This document shows positions 31,100 to 40,550 of a stretch of 64,000 nucleotides of DNA, one piece after another. Positions within the stretch are counted from its first letter, which is position 1, and every line of letters starts with the position of its first letter. Made by a program: the position numbers and the translations under genes. The notes beneath the pieces were generated by a model. It was not told where the DNA came from and made no database searches. It saw only the letters and a program-made list of their open reading frames with translations. The stretch comes from Dactylonectria macrodidyma (taxonomy: Eukaryota > Ascomycota > Sordariomycetes > Hypocreales > Nectriaceae): the NCBI GenBank assembly GCA_020744425.1, contig JAGMUV010000025.1, positions 186,001 through 250,000 on the forward strand, given 5' to 3'.

Positions 31100-34000
31100 C
31101 TAGCCCTCGTCATCTGTCTCGATCTGTGTCTCGATTAGACTCCTGATATCAATAAGTCCTAGCTGTCTGACGAAGAGTTCGAATTTCTGACCAGGCAGGG
31201 GCTTGGTCAGACCGTCTGCTAGCATCTCTGCTGTTTTCGTGTATTTGACTTGAAATAATCCATTGAAGTAGGACTGCCGGGCCCAACAGCTGTGGATATC
31301 AACGTGCCGTAGGGCTGTTCGGATCCGCGGGATCTGCAGAGTGATGAGCCGGATCGTCTGTTGGTTGTCACACTGAATGACTAGCTGTTGGTCTAGCTGA
31401 AGGTCTAGCTGTTGGAATAGCCGTTGGGTAGCTAGGGCTTCCTTAGCTGTGTGTGTGAAAGCAAGGAGCTCTGCTTCTGTAGATGAAGTTGTAACTGTAT
31501 CCTGTTTCCCGGCTTTCCAGCTAATAGGTCCGCCGAACAGAGTCATGATCATCCCTTGGGACGATTTCCGGGTCTTCGGGTCGTCTGCGAAGGCTGCGTC
31601 TGATGCAACTAGGAATTCGAGGTCCTGATCCGTCTGATCGGCCGGGCCCGGGGCGGCTGCTGATCCGGCTGCTGATCCGGCTATTGGAATTGCGATTTGA
31701 ATGATCGGTATTTGAGAGCTTTGACCGCTGAATTGGATAGCTAGATATCGGGTTGCGTAGAGGTAGATGATGACCCTATCTGCGATCCGGTGATGGTCTT
31801 CCGTTGGATTGAGTAAGTGTTCTGCTAGCCGGGCTGCGGCCTTAGCTACGTCAGGCCGGCTGATGACTGCGATGTAGTTGATCGATCCGACTTTCTGCTG
31901 GAATAGGATCACCTGGTCCTGCTGGGCTTGATACGGGTTTTTCCGTAGGTCGTTGGTTGGTAGAGGGTTTCCTTTGAAATCGTCGGTTAGCTTGACCTTA
32001 AAGCGGGCAGCTGTTTTCTCGATGTATGAGTCCTGACAGAGCCACAGCTTCTTAGCTAGCTTATCCCTTAGAATTCGGATCCCTAGGAACCAGGAAAGGT
32101 CCCCAAGGTCCTGCATCTGATACCGCTGTTTGAGCCTATTGATCAGGGTCTCAGCAGCTAGCTGATCCTTTGTTCGATATAGCAAGACGATATCGTCAAC
32201 GTAGAAGAAGACGGTCAGCCAGCTGTTGTTGCAGATACAAGGGTCTTCTGCACACTGCTGCAGACCTAGCTGCTGGAAGGTCTGAAGGAGGTCTCGTTGC
32301 CACAGTAAGGGTGATCTGCGTAGCCCGTATAGGGCCTTTCGTAGCCGTAGACTCCATCCGTGCCGTTTGAATCCATCCGGGCAGCGGATGTAGACTTCTT
32401 CGTCTAGTGGGCTGTTGGTGAAGGCGTTGATTGCGTCTAGCTGCCTAGCCTCTAGCTGGAATTTAGCTGCTATAGCCATAAGGACCCGGAAGGACCTTCC
32501 TGCTAAGGTTGCTGCATAGGTCTCTTTGTCGTCAAGGGGCTGAAGATCCCCTCGGACACAGAGCCGGGCCTTGAACTTCGTAAGGAACCCATGCTTATCC
32601 GTCTTGTATTTAAAGACCCAGGTCGTCGGGATAGGGGTCTTTTTGGCCTGTTCGGATAGAACAGCCTCAAAGGTCCCTTGACCCCACAGGTCTCTCATCT
32701 GGATCTCGCAGGCCTGCTTGAATTGGCGGCCAAAGGGGTGATTTTCTAGCTCTTTGAAAGTCCTAGGTTCCGGCGGAAGGTTCCGTCTGTGGAGCTTTTC
32801 TTCCCTTCCGTTGAAGAAGCTGCTGAAAAAGCTAGCCTTTCGGATTGGATCGATAGCTGGTTCGTCTGCTGGGCCGGTTCCTTGGCCCCTGATGCGGTCT
32901 GAGGCTCGAGACGCAGCAGGCCACGGTCTTCGCGGTCCTCGTGGGCCCCCTCGTCTAGCCGGCTCTGACGTCTGTGTCGGCTCCGGGCTAGGTTGCCTGC
33001 TAGTTGGGCTGCCGGGCTGTTCCGGCGGCGTAGAAAATGGAGGATCCGGGCTTTCGGATGGCGGTGCCGTTGTCTGTGGGGTCGGAAGATAGGGATCTTC
33101 GTCATCGTCGTCGTCAGAGTCCTTGTCTTCCTGCTCGTTGAGATCTAGATCTTGGAACGCTAGGTCTTCCGGATCCGGGCTGCCCGGACTGTCCGGATTA
33201 GCTAGATCGGGTGTGGCTTCGGTACGGTCCGTAGCGTCGTCCGGGTCCGTGTCTTCGGGTCCGTCTGACCTATCGAGGTCATGTTGATCGGGCTGTTCGT
33301 GCTGATCAGGGTCATCGAGGGCTACCTCGATCGTTGACCTGATTTCCTCGTCTTCATCACTATCGCTGTCAATGTGGGCTGGAAGCAGGAACCGCACCCT
33401 AGGCTGTCGAATTGGCTGAGGGATTGGGTGGTTCTTAGGATCATAGAAGGTTTTCTCGTCGAATGTGACGTCCCTGACCCTCCGGACCTCTGACCTTTCC
33501 GGGATCCAGATCCTGAAGATGTTGTTCGAATCGTATCCAACTAGGTAGCCGATTTCTGCGTGGGCGGCTGTCTTTAGGTCCCGTTTTTGAGTGCTCTTCA
33601 AAGCTTCCGTAGTCATTGGATAGGCCCGGCAGCCGAAGGCCCTAAGGTGCGTTAGATCCGGCTGTCTGGAGACGAATCCGGTGTCCTTTCCTTGGTCTTG
33701 AAGCCAGGAAATTAGCAGCCCTAAGGGGGTCTTCCAGTCTCGGGCCTGTTGGGGCGATCTGTTATATAGGAAGACAGCTGTTTTCCAACCCTCGGACCAG
33801 AGATCGGGCGGCAGGTTAGACCCTAGTAACATAGACCTGTTCTTAGGAGCTATTACCCCCCCAGATCGTTCGGCAGGGCCGTTCTGAGCCGGGTTGTGAG
33901 GGCTCGAGGGTTCGTCCTCGATCCCTTCGTCAGTCATCCAATTGATCGATCGGATGCCTAGGGCCCTGTCGTTGTCCCTATGGATCCGGCAGATCCGGAG

Positions 34001-36034
34001 CCCGTATTGTGTCCGGATGTAGGATACGAAGGCCTGTAGGGCCCCTAGGACTGAATCCTGTGTCTGATCGGATAGAAGATAGATGTGGATTAGGCCTGTG
34101 TATTCATCTTTGATCAGCAAGGCAGCCTGTTTTCCGTCATAGCTTGTGTGGAAGCTAAAGAGGTCGATGTAGACCCTCCAATAGGGTCTCGGAGCTATTG
34201 TCTGCGGGCTTCGTCGGGAGACCTGTCTGCTAGCCTTGGCAAGGGAGCAGGCTTCGCAGTCTATTGCGATAGGTCCCTTGATACGGACCCCTAGGGTCTG
34301 ATCCGTAAGATGTTCAAGAGCCCGGGCGTTCAAGTGGCCTAGACGTTGGTGCCAGAGGATGGATTCGGCTGTCTGAGGCGCCCTAGGGTCTTTGGAAGAG
34401 GCTGCGGCTGCTGCTAGCAGGCCCGTTGGTCTGCCTTGGTCGGCAGAGGCTGCGGCGGCTGCTGTGGCCGAGATCGGTCTGACCTCGTTGAATTCGATGA
34501 CTTGTTGGCGATGGTACCGTCGGGTATAGAAGATAGTCTCTATCCCTTGGAAGACGGCCCCTGTTTTCGGGTTCCAGTTGTATCCGGCTAGGATCATAAG
34601 ATCTAGCGAGACAACGTTCGTGTGGAAACCCGGGATATAGGCTGCCCGTCTGAGCTGGAAGAGCCCGTCTTCAAGCCGTAGGTTGACCTGACCGTAGCCT
34701 AGGATTTGCAGCTCGGATCCGCCTGCAAAGATAGGCTCGGGGTTCCTAGAGGGCTGATAGGATGAAAAGCGTAAGAGGTTATTACAGATGTGTGTGTCTG
34801 ACCCGGAATCAAGGATAAAGGAGTCCCTGAGCGGATAAACCCTCCCTGGAACGGTTATGACGGAAGCCGTAGATAGGATCGTTAGAGCCGGCTGCTGTTC
34901 CGGTTGCCGACCTAGCTGCTGACCTTGCTGTTGGTCCGGCGGCTGTGTGGTCTGAAGGGAAAGGCCGGCAAAGGAGCTGCCCTTGATGTAGCCTTCATCC
35001 CTGTTGTCTGTAGTGGCCTTTGGGGCCCCTGGCTGGGTATCCCTAGGCTTCTGTCTCTGCAGAGCTCGATCTACCCGTTGTTTCGTAGCAGGGTCTTCGA
35101 GCTGTTGATTGATCTGGAATTCTATGTCTTGGTTAGGCTTCCATCCGGCCGGGCGGATAGAAGTAACTAGGTAAGGGCATTTTGAATAGAAATGCTGTTT
35201 GCCACAGAGGCAGGGGGTCTTTGGTCCCTCGGATCCGTTAGATCCGGCAGGCTTAGAAGAGCCGGTTTTCTGGAACGTGGAAAAGGACCCTTTCGGTGCC
35301 TTCGTCTCTGTAGCCTGTTTTTCGAACAGCTCGCTGATCTCAATACCGTCCGGGATCTTAGCTTCCCAGTCTTTCTTGCCCTTTGATGCCTTATATTGGA
35401 TCTTATTCATCCAGATATCGGCGAAGGTGAGGTCCATCGGTCTGACAGCTTCTAGGAAGTCTAGGGTTGGTCTGAGACCCTTGGAGTCAGGAAGGCCTAG
35501 ATTACGGGCTTCCGTAAGGACCTTCTGCCAGCTTGTGACCCAGTCCTTAGTCTTAGTCCGGCCGGGCCCCTTGAGGGCTGTTCGATATCGGTCAAGGACT
35601 TCTCTTTCATGGAACCAGGTAGCTGGCTGGATCCGGGCCCGTAGGAGGGCTAGTTCCTTTGCAACGTCATCTTCATCGTCGATGACATCTCGATAGTTGC
35701 CGACGGTCAGGATGATCCGGTCTTGGATAGCGGATAGGGCCTTTTGGCGTTTTTCGTAGATTCGGACGTTTTCGAGATACTGTTTCTCAAGGCCATTAAG
35801 GTCAATCCTTTGGTCTGGGGTCAGCTCAGACAGCCTAGTCGCATCAGGCTTGATGTCTGCAGCTGTAGGAAAGACCGGTCGGGCTAGGGACTTCTTGTTT
35901 TCCTTAAAAGGGTCAATGAAGTCCCAGACGTCCTTCGTAGTAGCCGATTTCCGGATGCTGGCTATCCAGTGTTTCCAATCACTAGGCCCGTTGAGCTTGG
36001 CCCAGGAAGAGGCTTCCGTATCAGCAACGCCCAT
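31100..36034 (-). CDS. Copia Gag-Pol polyprotein
   Basis: One frame of 1644 residues with no frameshift or stop. Gag ends in a short zinc knuckle (CLCGKQHFYSKC, about residue 275). The aspartic protease active site is DSGSDTH near 409. The integrase starts with the HHCC-type WHQRLGHLNA near 561 and has D, D and E near 624, 687 and 722 (IDLF, RDND, GPAERSGG). A disordered acidic Asp/Pro-rich linker separates it from the reverse transcriptase, whose catalytic box FFYVDD lies near 1278. RNase H follows (SDAAFADD near 1478, then SSTEAE, and CDNQ), ending with the HVDIH...ADGLTK block typical of copia. All catalytic sites are intact, so the polyprotein is predicted functional. Gag and Pol share one frame, so their ratio must be set by processing or RNA-level means. 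Confidence 0.97.
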   Translation of the reverse strand: MGVADTEASSWAKLNGPSDWKHWIASIRKSATTKDVWDFIDPFKENKKSLARPVFPTAADIKPDATRLSELTPDQRIDLNGLEKQYLENVRIYEKRQKALSAIQDRIILTVGNYRDVIDDEDDVAKELALLRARIQPATWFHEREVLDRYRTALKGPGRTKTKDWVTSWQKVLTEARNLGLPDSKGLRPTLDFLEAVRPMDLTFADIWMNKIQYKASKGKKDWEAKIPDGIEISELFEKQATETKAPKGSFSTFQKTGSSKPAGSNGSEGPKTPCLCGKQHFYSKCPYLVTSIRPAGWKPNQDIEFQINQQLEDPATKQRVDRALQRQKPRDTQPGAPKATTDNRDEGYIKGSSFAGLSLQTTQPPDQQQGQQLGRQPEQQPALTILSTASVITVPGRVYPLRDSFILDSGSDTHICNNLLRFSSYQPSRNPEPIFAGGSELQILGYGQVNLRLEDGLFQLRRAAYIPGFHTNVVSLDLMILAGYNWNPKTGAVFQGIETIFYTRRYHRQQVIEFNEVRPISATAAAAASADQGRPTGLLAAAAASSKDPRAPQTAESILWHQRLGHLNARALEHLTDQTLGVRIKGPIAIDCEACSLAKASRQVSRRSPQTIAPRPYWRVYIDLFSFHTSYDGKQAALLIKDEYTGLIHIYLLSDQTQDSVLGALQAFVSYIRTQYGLRICRIHRDNDRALGIRSINWMTDEGIEDEPSSPHNPAQNGPAERSGGVIAPKNRSMLLGSNLPPDLWSEGWKTAVFLYNRSPQQARDWKTPLGLLISWLQDQGKDTGFVSRQPDLTHLRAFGCRAYPMTTEALKSTQKRDLKTAAHAEIGYLVGYDSNNIFRIWIPERSEVRRVRDVTFDEKTFYDPKNHPIPQPIRQPRVRFLLPAHIDSDSDEDEEIRSTIEVALDDPDQHEQPDQHDLDRSDGPEDTDPDDATDRTEATPDLANPDSPGSPDPEDLAFQDLDLNEQEDKDSDDDDDEDPYLPTPQTTAPPSESPDPPFSTPPEQPGSPTSRQPSPEPTQTSEPARRGGPRGPRRPWPAASRASDRIRGQGTGPADEPAIDPIRKASFFSSFFNGREEKLHRRNLPPEPRTFKELENHPFGRQFKQACEIQMRDLWGQGTFEAVLSEQAKKTPIPTTWVFKYKTDKHGFLTKFKARLCVRGDLQPLDDKETYAATLAGRSFRVLMAIAAKFQLEARQLDAINAFTNSPLDEEVYIRCPDGFKRHGWSLRLRKALYGLRRSPLLWQRDLLQTFQQLGLQQCAEDPCICNNSWLTVFFYVDDIVLLYRTKDQLAAETLINRLKQRYQMQDLGDLSWFLGIRILRDKLAKKLWLCQDSYIEKTAARFKVKLTDDFKGNPLPTNDLRKNPYQAQQDQVILFQQKVGSINYIAVISRPDVAKAAARLAEHLLNPTEDHHRIADRVIIYLYATRYLAIQFSGQSSQIPIIQIAIPIAGSAAGSAAAPGPADQTDQDLEFLVASDAAFADDPKTRKSSQGMIMTLFGGPISWKAGKQDTVTTSSTEAELLAFTHTAKEALATQRLFQQLDLQLDQQLVIQCDNQQTIRLITLQIPRIRTALRHVDIHSCWARQSYFNGLFQVKYTKTAEMLADGLTKPLPGQKFELFVRQLGLIDIRSLIETQIETDDEG

Positions 36035-36205
36035 CGCGATAGATGACTGCGAGCAACAGCGGAAGTTGATAACCTAGTTTGGAAGGACTAGCTTGAAGAA
36101 GCTAGGTTGCAAGCCTAGGCTAGGAAGGAAGGGAGATAGGTTTGATAAGGGTCTGATGATACAGCTTGATCAAAGAATATCGTCCGCTTCAGCTATAGGC
36201 AAACC

Positions 36206-36216
36206 GGGCTCATAAC
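36206..36216 (-). other. Primer-binding site, half-tRNA type (initiator Met)
   Basis: In element sense GTTATGAGCCC lies immediately after the 5' LTR. It is complementary to GGGCTCATAAC, the anticodon arm of initiator methionine tRNA, not to the tRNA 3' end. This matches the half-tRNA priming established for Drosophila copia and yeast Ty5. Confidence 0.8.
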
Positions 36217-36467
36217 TGTTGCATCTGATAGGAAGGGTGCATTGTGATGTAAGTAGAAGCTCTTGATTTCTATCTAACTGAGGGCTCGCGGCAGACCTAT
36301 TTGTAGGTTGCCCTCATAGCTATGATAAGGTTCTCGGTAGACCGGATCCCAAGGGATCCGGGTCTTCGAGACCGGCTTGTTAGGAAGCCGGGTCTTTGAG
36401 ACCGGTTTATTAGAGATCCGAGCCTTTGAGACTTTATCTTCAGTCTCAACAGTTGATAGATGTGACA
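36217..36467 (-). repeat. 5' LTR (element sense)
   Basis: 251 bp, reading identical to the other LTR over its full length; carries the transcription start side of the minus-strand element. Confidence 0.95.
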
Positions 36468-36472
36468 TCGGA
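36468..36472. repeat. Target-site duplication (right copy)
   Basis: TCGGA, identical to the five bases left of the element. Confidence 0.9.
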
Positions 36473-36615
36473 TGAGAAAGGATCATAGTAGTTGTTACGG
36501 GCTTCTTACCCTGGGATTACTTCTAAAAGCACTCTCTGCAATACCGTAAGGGATAATTAACACGTTATGCATTGGGGTGCAAAAAATCTCGAGTATCCTT
36601 CCAAGCAACAGCCTC

Positions 36616-37101
36616 CTACTCCCTTTCAAAAACCAGACCACTCTCGCGTAGAGCTTCAATAAATTTCTTACCCTCTTCGTTAGATCCTATGGGATAGTCA
36701 ACCGCATACAACATTCTCTCAGACTCAGTGACGCGTAGAAGGCAGGTCATGGGAGATAGTTCGAAAGTAACACTCGTCAATACCCAGATATTATTATCCC
36801 ATACCACTCGGAGATCTCGCTTTCTTGAGGAAGCACAATACCATCGCAAAGAATACTCCCAGTTGTGCTCAAGCGTAAATGGCAGCAACGCGTCTACATA
36901 GCCGATCATGATCTTGATGTGAGGGTATCTGTCAAGTATGCCAGCTGCAAACATGCGAAGAATATGTAAACCGCCTTTGTAGTGAAAACCAGCACACCAA
37001 CCGCTTATAGCCATTGCAAAATCGTCGGGATAGGGACCATTATACAGCAGCTTCTTCACGTCCGGAACTGGTGGGTGGGACTTTCTCAATGGACTTAGCA
37101 C
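36616..37101 (-). pseudogene. Amidohydrolase-2 family (decarboxylase-like) C-terminal fragment
   Basis: About 155 residues match the C-terminal half of fungal amidohydrolase-2 proteins of the gamma-resorcylate/ACMSD decarboxylase type. Visible are GGLHILRMFAAGILDRYPHI, KIMIGYVDALLPF, VWDNNIWVLTS and the metal-binding Asp region YAVDYPIGSNEEG. The N-terminal third with the HxH metal motif is missing, and there is no ATG start at the 5' edge of the open stretch. Sequence upstream (37,132-37,386) does not resemble the missing part. It is best read as a truncated relic. Intact members decarboxylate aromatic acids using a zinc or manganese site. Confidence 0.7.
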
Positions 37102-38767
37102 CTCTAAGTCCGAAAGACAAATTTACTCTCTTTACACCTCTTTCAGAATAGGCAAACTCTCATAAGATTTAACCCCGTTAAGTCTATGCTGCTCCCTAAT
37201 AAGTGCGTAGATACAACTAACGTGTACGGGAAGAATCAATAGGTAGGAGCTGGGGGGCTCGAGTTTCGGATTTAGAAATGTCAGACAGAACAGGTATGCT
37301 AGGAAAAGCCTGTCTTTGAATAGGTCGGTAGCTTCAAGTCTGGACCATTCCTGTGAACCTAAGCTAGGAATGTGGGCACAGTTCATTCATTCCTAATAGC
37401 TGAGATAATCTGGCACCTAGATCGGTCAGATCCGATAACTTAATCAAAGGGATCCCTAGGGGTAAATAGCTAGCTTTCCTTCCTATCTAAAGAGAAATAC
37501 AAGATCTTCCATCATCACCAAGCTCTTCCCACCAATCCATCTTGTCTGATAAGAAAGCTGCATTATTTCGGGTGTATTTGCCGACCCGTCACGTAATTGC
37601 AACACCGGCCTTTCGATAGAGTCGAGCAAGCGAGCCGCGGTCACAACTCACGTTAACTAGCCTTGCAGCCATCGCTAGACCGACGAATTTTTTTAATCTC
37701 TATGCAGTATATAATGAGCTCCGCGACCGTGACTGCAAGCTGAGTGCCAGTTCTTGCACAAGCTAAGTGTTATGACGCACATTGCGGGGCATAAATATCA
37801 GCTTCCCTACAGCAATCCGGCAACGCCATGATGTCAGTCCCGGTTGGTGTCGAGAATCTCGTGGCCCTTCTTCTCTAGCCAACTTTTCACCAATAGTAGC
37901 ACATCAACCTTGGGTCCCACGTAGCCAGGGATCTAGTACTCTTGTGCGATAGATTCAAGCGCTTAGGGAAAGTGTTCTGGATTACTAGCATAGACCCAGA
38001 AAACAGACACTGTAGGGTATTGTCTCTTGCGGCTAGAACACATACGCTAAGGCAATTTGTGTTTTCTTATTATATGTCAAACTATCAGGATAGACAAAAG
38101 GTCAGGTAACCTACCTAGTACTGCCTAAGCCGTGATACTCTGAGAAGTGCCACTCGCCTGTCGTGTGTGCCCTAGCTGATCCCTTAACCCATGAAGGATT
38201 TTAAGCGTCGTACAAAATCTGGATTACTTATTCACTATTGCTTTCCAGGAGGACCTCACTCCTTCCAAGTTGGTCCCCCCACATCGGCCGAGAGCTCCGG
38301 TCCCACTCCCCCGCACGGCCGATGACTGTACATACGGCAAGTCACAAGGGTGGTTTTTCGTATCAGGTGAGAATTGTCGATCAGTTTGGACCGGGTTGTC
38401 TGTTCGAAGGTGGTAGATTGCGGGAGCGGGTGGGACGAGATGTTGTTGGTTGAATTTCTATGTAGCGGGCAGGTCCATTGACACAGTAGGCATCAAGGGT
38501 TTCGCTGTGCTTGAGAGCGTGCTGAATCGGAGACTGGGAATTTTAGGTCTTAATTTTTAAACTGGCGGTATCATTATCTAATTTCTAATGCTGGGCTTGC
38601 TTGGCTTGGTACGGTGATGTTCATAGCGTGCTTCAACTGTACAGTTGCAGTTGTGCGGGTTGTGTGACAGAACAGATGAGACGAAGACATATAAAAAGTG
38701 GTGTAGGTTGCTTTGTTCTTCATCGCCAATCCAGCTTCCATATTTTTAACCTGATATTTACATCGAT
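37102..38767. other. Gene-poor interval, nothing supported
   Basis: About 1.7 kb of short ORFs without motifs; AT content rises in places. It probably combines decayed sequence upstream of the amidohydrolase fragment with the 3' flank of the sialidase-fold gene. Confidence 0.5.
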
Positions 38768-39895
38768 CTATGAAGACTCAACCCACTCTTCAACGTTCTC
38801 GATCCTCACATACTTGATGTGCTGTCTATGGAACGTAAACGCAACATGCACTGTCGCTCCTTCTGCTAAGATGCTCGGGTAGCTTAGCTCGCGGTTCGTC
38901 TTCTCCTTGGAATTATTCGTCATGCAGAACCCATCTCCATCCTCTAGAATCTTCTCCCTCCAAGTCATCCCGTTATCGGCTGACAAGCCCACCGTCAACG
39001 CCTTGCGTGGAGTCCCCCAGATGGCTACCTTTCCGTTGACGGACGCTTGGTTCGGCCTCGTGTCGTCTTCGGGTGTGATGTCGTCGTACAATCCCTGGCG
39101 TCGGGCTAAATCCGGTGAGGATGCGGAGCGGTTGAAGACAAGGACAATCTTTCCTGAGGGGAGACGCGCTGCGCATATGCCACTGTTGGGGTTGGGTAGG
39201 CTGGTCGGCTTAGGAGGTTCCCAGTTGAGGCCGTCTGAAGATGTTGAGCAGTAGATGTTGTCGGCCCAGCGGCTGCGGAAGAAGGCTACATAATCAGATG
39301 AACCCTCAACAGGAGGGACAATCTGCATGTGAACGCAACCAACGCTGTCTGGGACGATGTTCTCCACCCAAGTCTTGCCCTCATCGCGCGAATAAAAGAC
39401 ACCCGAGATGTCGTCGTTGCCAATCCATCGCTGCCCTGGCTCCGACCGGCAGTAGAACACAGGCAGTACCCAGGTATCGTCCGGCAGCACGACGAGCGGC
39501 TGTCGAACAAACACACCCGTCTTGCCTTCGAGCGGGTATCTAGGCTCAGACCACGTCAACCCATCATCGCTCGATGTGCGGGCCATGATGACAGCGCCGT
39601 CCTGATTCCCGGCATCTTGCGAAGTATGGAACAGCCAGATGAGACCCGTGGTGGGACTGCGGAACAGCACGGGGTTCTGACAGCTGCGGTTGACGTCGGA
39701 CGAGATCTTTTGAGGAGCAGACCAAGTGTTTGATGCAGCTTCTTGCCGGGACAGCCAGATGCTGATGTCGGGCAGGCCTTCTTGCGAGCCGCCGAACCAG
39801 GCGCAGAGGAGCGTCTTGTCGGGTAGCTGGAGGAGGTTGGAGGCGTGGGACTGGATGGTGGTGGAGGGGAGAGCGGCGCTGGATAGATGGGACAT
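38768..39895 (-). CDS. Sialidase-fold (BNR/Asp-box) protein
   Basis: A single exon encodes 375 residues. Asp-box motifs (SxDxGxTW type) are visible as SSDDGLTW, SRDEGKTW, SSDGLNW and SADNGMTW, marking a six-bladed sialidase-type propeller. The N-terminus LPDKTLLCAWFGGSQEG and the NPVLF block place it in the BNR_2 group (PF13088), common in bacteria and scattered in fungi. There is no signal peptide, so it is likely intracellular. Several members are annotated as sialidases without proof, and the typical FRIP-like motif is not visible, so the substrate is unknown. Its start faces that of a sugar transporter 655 bp away, and an aldo-keto reductase follows. A role in cleaving an imported glycoside is a reasonable inference. 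Confidence 0.88.
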   Translation of the reverse strand: MSHLSSAALPSTTIQSHASNLLQLPDKTLLCAWFGGSQEGLPDISIWLSRQEAASNTWSAPQKISSDVNRSCQNPVLFRSPTTGLIWLFHTSQDAGNQDGAVIMARTSSDDGLTWSEPRYPLEGKTGVFVRQPLVVLPDDTWVLPVFYCRSEPGQRWIGNDDISGVFYSRDEGKTWVENIVPDSVGCVHMQIVPPVEGSSDYVAFFRSRWADNIYCSTSSDGLNWEPPKPTSLPNPNSGICAARLPSGKIVLVFNRSASSPDLARRQGLYDDITPEDDTRPNQASVNGKVAIWGTPRKALTVGLSADNGMTWREKILEDGDGFCMTNNSKEKTNRELSYPSILAEGATVHVAFTFHRQHIKYVRIENVEEWVESS

Positions 39896-40550
39896 GGTGT
39901 CGATCGAAATATGAGGCTAAGCTTGGAACGATATGGGTATGGGTGCTGGGAAGAATCAAGCAATAGTCTTGGGAGTATACGCCTGTCTGTGCCACCCGTG
40001 CTGAGTCGTAACCAGGGCACCTTTCGCTTTATCCAGTCGCATGAGTGGCCTCGTCTGTCCAACTCGATCATTACCCACCGCGTACATCTCCGAGGGAATC
40101 CCAGGTTTCCCCCCGCACAAGCCCTAGTCCAACGTTCCATTGCATTGTCCACGACTCGGGGGAAAAGCGTCTAGCCCCACAACCGCACAGTTGGAGCGCA
40201 AGCTAGGACTTGTGTCCGACAACCCGTTTCCATCCTAGCTTTGCGACCGGAAGCAAACCATGACCGTCTAGATGGTCAGATTGTGGGGAGAAACGACAGA
40301 ACCTGGGGTAGCAGAGGTGAGTACCGCGCGCGGGGAACCATGCTAGGTTGTTTTGCCATTGTTCATCCCCATGGGGACTCCGGGCGAGGACACTTGGACC
40401 TGACAAACTCTGGGTATATGTTTGCCAAGGCATCCGTCGTCGAGTTGAAAGTTTCGAAAAAGTCATCAAGCTACGAGCTGAAGAAGCCAACCAGCCTCTG
40501 AGCTCAGCAACCCATAACTTTCCCCGAACACACGCACACCTCTCGCAACA
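39896..40550. promoter_or_regulatory. Divergent promoter region, sialidase-fold gene / sugar transporter
   Basis: These 655 bp separate two head-to-head start codons and must hold both promoters. One CCGAGG lies near 40,090, not clustered. No other shared motif stood out. Confidence 0.5.

Larger units (their letters stand above)
30702..36467 (-). mobile_element. Complete Ty1/copia LTR retrotransposon
   Basis: The 5766-bp element has direct terminal repeats of 251 bp (TGTTG...TGACA) that I read as identical. It is flanked by a 5-bp TCGGA duplication and codes on the minus strand. Between the LTRs lie a primer-binding site, a single 1644-codon Gag-Pol frame and a polypurine tract. Integrase precedes reverse transcriptase, which defines Ty1/copia. 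Identical LTRs, an uninterrupted frame and a clean duplication mean insertion was recent. There is no sign of RIP-type decay, unlike the relics nearby. The element may still be active, alone or by supplying proteins. Confidence 0.97.

Noticed and set aside
32754..33105. Overlapping ORFs on both strands in the copia element
   Set aside because: They are shadows of the continuous Gag-Pol frame in its low-complexity linker.
36204..36216. A tRNA gene at the CCGGGCTCATAAC match
   Set aside because: Only the anticodon arm matches; it is the primer-binding site of the retroelement, with no cloverleaf around it.
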